From CAYGTK01 sp964352775 (GTDB lineage Bacteria > Bacteroidota > Bacteroidia > Chitinophagales > CAIOSU01): a DNA stretch of 9,566 nucleotides. Location: the NCBI GenBank assembly GCA_964352775.1, contig CAYGTK010000162.1, positions 1 to 9,566 of the forward strand, written 5' to 3'. This document shows positions 6,114-9,566 of this stretch, in pieces. The notes under the pieces were generated by a model. It was not told where the DNA came from. It ran no database searches and worked only from the letters and a program-made list of their open reading frames with translations. Positions within the stretch are counted from its first letter, which is position 1, and each line of letters starts with the position of its first letter. The position numbers were made by a program, and so were the translations under genes.

Positions 6114-7232
6114 ATGAAATTCACTAAGTGCCTTTTTATTCCTTTCTTCTTCCTTCTCGTATTAAGTGGTTGTAAGACAGACCCAGCTAATAACAACGGT
6201 GACGCTTTTGATAGGCAAGCCATGCTGGAAAACCTAGCCAATAATATCATTGTGCCAGCTTACGAGGAATATGCAATAGCGGCTGATAGTTTAGAAATTG
6301 CTTTTACAGCCTTTGAGAGTGCTCCAGGACCATTGACCTTACCAGAGCTTCGCAATAAATTGTTGTCTGCTTACAATACCTGGCAACGAGTGGCTCATTT
6401 GAATTTCGGACCTGCTGATGATATTCAGTTATTGGCCAATACTAATGTATACCCCACCGATACTGCTACCATTCTCAGTAATATAGCTAATGGGCAATGG
6501 GACTTAAGCCAAGCAGGAAATTTGGATGCTAAAGGGTTTCCTGCCTTAGACTACCTTCTATTCTTAGGTACTGAAATGCAGGTAGGTAGCACTTTGATGG
6601 ATGCCAATAGAAGGGCATACCTAAAAGACTTGATAACAGAAATAGCTGCGAATGCTAACACCGTATACAATGCTTGGAACCCAAGCGGTGGTAACTACGC
6701 TAATACTTTCAGCACCAACGATGGCACTGATGTGGGTAGTAGCTTGGGTTTACTTATCAATAGCTTGAATCAATACTTTGAGCGCGATTATCGCGATGGC
6801 AAGATCGGGATACCTAGCGGTATAAGGGGATTTTCAGGAACTACATTACCTACACATGCTGAAGCCACTTTTTTTGGAATGAGTGGTTACCCTCATGTAA
6901 ATACTGGACTGCTAAATATGAGAGACCTAGTGTTAGGAATTGGCGTAGATGCTACAGAAGGCCTTGGCTTAGATGACCATCTTGATGCTGTGGATGCGCA
7001 ATTTAATGGCGAAAAACTGTCCTCAGCAATTCGTAACCAGTTCGCAGCTATACAAACCGAACTAGGGGCTGCCAGCCAAAATGGGTTCACCCTAAAAGAA
7101 GCTATAGATAACGACCCACAAACACTACAAGCAGTTTACGACGAAATGCAAAAAATGATAGTGCTGCTAAAATCTGACCTCCCCTCCTCATTGGGTGTAT
7201 TAATTACTTATACCGACAATGATGGAGACTAA
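6114..7232 (+). CDS. imelysin family lipoprotein (IrpA/EfeO-related, M75-like)
   Basis: A 372-aa lipoprotein. Starting at 6114 gives MKFTKCLFIPFFFLLVLSGC, a clean signal with lipobox L17-S-G-C20. An ATG 24 bp upstream at 6090 lies inside the preceding gene and would put MMLKINCK in front of the signal. Imelysin features are RQAMLENLANNIIVPAYEEY (34-53), the helix LLSAYNTWQRVAHLNFGPA (83-101), KGFPALDYLLFLG (140-152), LGLLINSLNQYFERD (211-225), KIGIPSG (230-236) and a C-terminus ending YTDNDGD. The GxHxxE motif of classical imelysins appears as GFPALD (141-146), so His and Glu are both replaced; peptidase activity is doubtful and a binding role more likely. Related proteins (IrpA, EfeO) function in iron uptake. 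The preceding gene ends with TAAGATG, a one-base gap implying translational coupling. A strong palindrome follows 28 nt after the stop. Confidence 0.9.
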   Translation: MKFTKCLFIPFFFLLVLSGCKTDPANNNGDAFDRQAMLENLANNIIVPAYEEYAIAADSLEIAFTAFESAPGPLTLPELRNKLLSAYNTWQRVAHLNFGPADDIQLLANTNVYPTDTATILSNIANGQWDLSQAGNLDAKGFPALDYLLFLGTEMQVGSTLMDANRRAYLKDLITEIAANANTVYNAWNPSGGNYANTFSTNDGTDVGSSLGLLINSLNQYFERDYRDGKIGIPSGIRGFSGTTLPTHAEATFFGMSGYPHVNTGLLNMRDLVLGIGVDATEGLGLDDHLDAVDAQFNGEKLSSAIRNQFAAIQTELGAASQNGFTLKEAIDNDPQTLQAVYDEMQKMIVLLKSDLPSSLGVLITYTDNDGD

Positions 7233-7260
7233 GGATTCTTATTCAACAATTGGTTTTTCT

Positions 7261-7293
7261 GAGACTTGCACTAGTGCAAGTCTCTTTGTGTTT
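7261..7293 (+). terminator. perfect 24-bp palindrome with T-rich tail, candidate terminator/attenuator
   Basis: Arms GAGACTTGCACT (7261-7272) and AGTGCAAGTCTC (7273-7284) are exact reverse complements, able to fold as a 10-bp stem with a CTAG loop. The sequence TTTGTGTTT follows directly (7285-7293). The element sits between the imelysin stop (7232) and the HTTM start (7295). A Rho-independent terminator or partial attenuator would set lower expression for the membrane enzyme and receptor than for the two lipoproteins. The interrupted T tract means termination would be incomplete. A protein-binding operator is an alternative reading. Confidence 0.5.
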
Positions 7294-7294
7294 A

Positions 7295-8653
7295 ATGGTA
7301 TTTAGTAGAAAACACATAGCGAGTTGGTTGATGCAACCCATCAACATAGCACCATTGGTGAGTCTACGATTCATTTTTGGAGTATTGATGTTCATCAGTA
7401 TCATCCGTTTTTGGGCTAAAGGGTGGATAACTGAACTGTACCTACAACCTGAGTTTTTCTTCCCTTACTACGGTTTTGAATGGGTGCAGCCATTGTCCGA
7501 AACGGGTATGTACTCCTTGTTTCTAATTATGGCAGTTAGTGCTATTGGTATAGCTTTGGGTGCTGCATATCGCCTTTCTGCTATCACCTTCTTTTTAGCC
7601 TTCACCTACGTGGAGCTGATAGATAAGACCAACTACCTGAACCATTATTACTTCGTAAGCTTGATCAGCTTTCTGTTGATCTGGGTTCCTGCAAACAAAG
7701 CTTGGTCCATAGATGCTTGGTTGAAGTTGGCTAAGTCAGTAGGTGAAATACCACGCTACCTCATTACACTCTTTCAAATACAAATAGCGGTTGTGTATTT
7801 CTTTGCGGGTGTAGCCAAGCTGAACCCCGATTGGATGCTAGAGGCTCTACCTCTTCGCCTTTGGCTACCTGCACATGGCAACTTGCCTATTATTGGCGAT
7901 CTTTTAACTCAAGAGTGGCTGGCCTATGCCCTTAGTTGGTCTGGTGCGTTATTCGATATTGTCATTGCCTTCTTCTTGTTCTATAAACCTACTAGGCTAT
8001 TCGCTTATATCGCTGTGGTTAGTTTTCATTTGGTAACGGGCTTTCTATTCCCTATTGGGATGTTTCCTTTTATCATGATCGGTTTAACTACTATTTTCTT
8101 TGCTCCAGAAATACATAAGGTACTGTGGGAGAAGATCTGGAAGCCCTTTGCTACTGATTCATTTCTTCCTCAACCAAAGTGGCAACTAGCCTTATTCAGT
8201 CTTTTTATTGCTGTGCAATTGGTTTTACCTCTTCGCTCCATGTTTTATTCTGGTGAGTTATTCTGGACAGAGCAAGGCTATCGCTTTTCTTGGCGAGTTA
8301 TGTTAATGGAGAAAGCAGGCACTTGTTTTTTCTACGTAGAAAATACCGAAACAGGTCGAAGAACTGAAGTGCTACCAAGCGACTACCTTACGCCCAATCA
8401 AGAAAAGATGATGAGCACCCAGCCAGACATGATCCTGCAGTTCGCACATTTTTTAGGGCAGAAGTATAAGACCGAACTTGGTTTTCAAGCACCTAAAGTA
8501 TTCGTAAAAAGCTACGTCACTTTGCAAGGCAGAGGCAGTAAACTTTTCATTGATCCAAATATTGATCTAATGGCAGAGAGCGAAAGCTTACAGCACAAAT
8601 CGTGGATATTACCTTATTCTAAAAACAGCACCTCAGCATTTGCGAATAACTAG
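7295..8653 (+). CDS. HTTM-domain, vitamin-K-dependent gamma-carboxylase-like membrane protein
   Basis: A 452-aa multi-pass membrane protein. ATG 7295 is preferred over an in-frame ATG at 7250, which would translate through the palindrome; ATG 7331 is also possible. Motifs align, from my memory of human GGCX, along most of the protein: DKTNYLNHYYF (110-120) with DKTSWNNHSYL; WSIDAW (137-142) with WSVDGL; VVYFFAGVAKLNPDW (166-180) with IVYFIAGVKKLDADW; SFHLVTGFLFPIGMF (243-257) with YFHCMNSQLFSIGMF; QGYRFSWRVM (327-336) with the GLYGYSWDMM region; FIDPNIDLM (418-426) with IFDPRVDIV. Lys111 matches the GGCX lysine (K218) reported as the base that deprotonates vitamin K hydroquinone. GGCX oxidises the quinol and carboxylates glutamates; some bacterial relatives only epoxidise. 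About seven hydrophobic stretches lie before residue 320 and a soluble tail follows. The substrate is unknown. The TonB-receptor gene follows by about 10 bp. Confidence 0.88.
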   Translation: MVFSRKHIASWLMQPINIAPLVSLRFIFGVLMFISIIRFWAKGWITELYLQPEFFFPYYGFEWVQPLSETGMYSLFLIMAVSAIGIALGAAYRLSAITFFLAFTYVELIDKTNYLNHYYFVSLISFLLIWVPANKAWSIDAWLKLAKSVGEIPRYLITLFQIQIAVVYFFAGVAKLNPDWMLEALPLRLWLPAHGNLPIIGDLLTQEWLAYALSWSGALFDIVIAFFLFYKPTRLFAYIAVVSFHLVTGFLFPIGMFPFIMIGLTTIFFAPEIHKVLWEKIWKPFATDSFLPQPKWQLALFSLFIAVQLVLPLRSMFYSGELFWTEQGYRFSWRVMLMEKAGTCFFYVENTETGRRTEVLPSDYLTPNQEKMMSTQPDMILQFAHFLGQKYKTELGFQAPKVFVKSYVTLQGRGSKLFIDPNIDLMAESESLQHKSWILPYSKNSTSAFANN

Positions 8654-8663
8654 GCTACATATC

Positions 8664-9566
8664 ATGTTTCTATTGCTATGCCTGCCGCTATGTAGTTATG
8701 CCGTTACCATTTCGGGTACTGTTACTTGGAAAGCCGATGGCAAGTCTGCCGCAGGTATTGATGTGCTTATTGAGTATACGGGATATGCCACTAAAACAAA
8801 TGAGGCTGGCTATTTTGAGTTAAATGATGTTGCACCCGATCAGGAATATACAGTAACTGCTTTTTCTGAAGATAACCGCAAGGCGATAAAGACTGTCAAG
8901 GTTGGAAAAAAGGATGTATCCATTAAGCTAGCACTTGCAATTATTGAGGAAGAATTAGATGTTGTAACTGTTGAGCAAGAGCGAGAGAATGATTTTGGTA
9001 TTGGAAGACTTCGTGCGGTGGAAGGAACTGCCATCTACTCTGGAAAGAAGACCGAGGTAGTACAGTTAGACAATGTAGTAGGTAACCTAGCAACCAACAA
9101 TAGCCGCCAAGTATATGCGAAAGTAGCTGGACTGAATATTTGGGAAAGCGATGGGGCTGGTATCCAATTAGGAATAGGCGGTAGAGGATTAAGCCCTAAT
9201 AGAACGGCCAATTTCAATACCCGCCAAAATGGTTATGACATAAGCGCCGACGCTTTGGGTTATCCTGAAAGCTACTACTCCCCTCCTACCGAGGCTTTGG
9301 AGCGGATAGAGATAGTGCGAGGGGCGGCCAGTCTGCAGTATGGAACGCAGTTTGGGGGAATGCTAAATTTCAAACTAAAACAAGCACCTACGGATAAAAA
9401 AATAGCTGTGGAATTACGCCAAACGGCAGGGTCGTGGGGCTTCTTTAATACGTTCAACAGTATTAGTGGTACTGCAAAGAAGTGGAGTTATTCTGCTTTC
9501 TATCAATATAAACGCGGTAATGGTTGGCGCGAGAATTCTGGCTTTAATGTACATACAGGCCATATG
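8664..9566 (+). CDS. FecA-like TonB-dependent receptor, N-terminal part
   Basis: The frame is open to the window end and gives 301 residues of an outer-membrane receptor; most of the barrel lies outside. Residues 1-13 are the hydrophobic part of a signal peptide. ATG 8664 leaves it without basic residues; an in-frame TTG at 8640, overlapping the previous stop, would add MRITRLHI and make a better signal. Residues about 14-90 form a carboxypeptidase-regulatory-like beta-sandwich (TISGTVTWKADGKSAAG onward), common in Bacteroidota receptors. EELDVVTV (96-103) is a TonB-box-like stretch. The plug runs from about 130 to 240 with GGRGLSPNRT (172-181), ALGYPESYYSPPTEALERI (197-215) and VRGAASLQYGTQFGGMLNF (218-236), most like FecA-type receptors, and barrel strands begin near 248. 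It would import a ferric or other metal complex, or another large ligand, using TonB energy. Position after the HTTM gene suggests co-transcription. Confidence 0.9.
   Translation, partial: MFLLLCLPLCSYAVTISGTVTWKADGKSAAGIDVLIEYTGYATKTNEAGYFELNDVAPDQEYTVTAFSEDNRKAIKTVKVGKKDVSIKLALAIIEEELDVVTVEQERENDFGIGRLRAVEGTAIYSGKKTEVVQLDNVVGNLATNNSRQVYAKVAGLNIWESDGAGIQLGIGGRGLSPNRTANFNTRQNGYDISADALGYPESYYSPPTEALERIEIVRGAASLQYGTQFGGMLNFKLKQAPTDKKIAVELRQTAGSWGFFNTFNSISGTAKKWSYSAFYQYKRGNGWRENSGFNVHTGHM

Noticed and set aside
7250..7294. 15-codon extension of the HTTM gene from an ATG at 7250
   Set aside because: The added codons lie in the perfect palindrome, and the start at 7295 already yields the typical N-terminus of the family.
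8840..9457. Three leftward open frames of about 60 codons opposite the receptor gene
   Set aside because: The plus strand encodes a clear TonB-dependent receptor plug here; the leftward frames show no family features.
1..9566. Search for tRNA, rRNA, CRISPR arrays, insertion sequences and integration sites
   Set aside because: No transposase or integrase motifs, no regularly spaced repeats and no tRNA-like cloverleaf were seen; nearly all of the window is accounted for by coding sequence.

Overview
The window looks like chromosomal DNA of a member of the Bacteroidota. Supporting signs are moderate GC, several lipoproteins, almost no Shine-Dalgarno sequences before starts, a -7 element matching the Bacteroidetes TAnnTTTG consensus, a DUF4856/imelysin/TonB-receptor cluster, and a lipidated outer-membrane protein with an Omp85-type C-terminus. 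I cannot resolve genus or family.

Left part (1-4823): the first bases hold the N-terminus of a leftward J-domain protein that runs off the window. It diverges from a rightward DUF212 / divergent-PAP2 membrane protein (144-632). That gene converges on, and overlaps by 4 bp at the stop codons, a very large leftward gene (629-4402, 1257 aa). The large protein has a lipoprotein signal, a phosphatase domain with all five purple-acid-phosphatase motifs, a central region resembling a CotH-type kinase fold, a short glycine/aspartate-rich stretch, and a C-terminal Omp85/BamA-like barrel. Just upstream on the same strand is a small VOC (glyoxalase-fold) protein (4455-4823).

Right part (4824-9566): a 176-bp divergent region carries the best promoter of the window (4916-4946) and a perfect palindrome just downstream of it. 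It drives a rightward cluster of four genes: a DUF4856 lipoprotein with an acidic, surface-export-like N-terminus (5000-6112); an imelysin-family lipoprotein that starts one base after the previous stop (6114-7232); a multi-pass HTTM / vitamin-K-dependent-gamma-carboxylase-like protein (7295-8653); and a FecA-like TonB-dependent receptor cut by the window end (8664-9566). A 24-bp perfect palindrome between the second and third genes may be an internal terminator or attenuator.

The four rightward genes look like one functional unit for uptake of iron or another metal: two surface or periplasmic lipoproteins, an outer-membrane receptor, and an integral membrane enzyme. The enzyme is the odd member. 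It is colinear with human GGCX over most of its length and keeps the lysine I recall as the catalytic base, so quinol-driven modification of a partner protein, possibly glutamate carboxylation to make metal-binding Gla, is a testable idea. The two most interesting items are this carboxylase-like enzyme in a metal-uptake operon and the phosphatase/kinase-like/barrel fusion.
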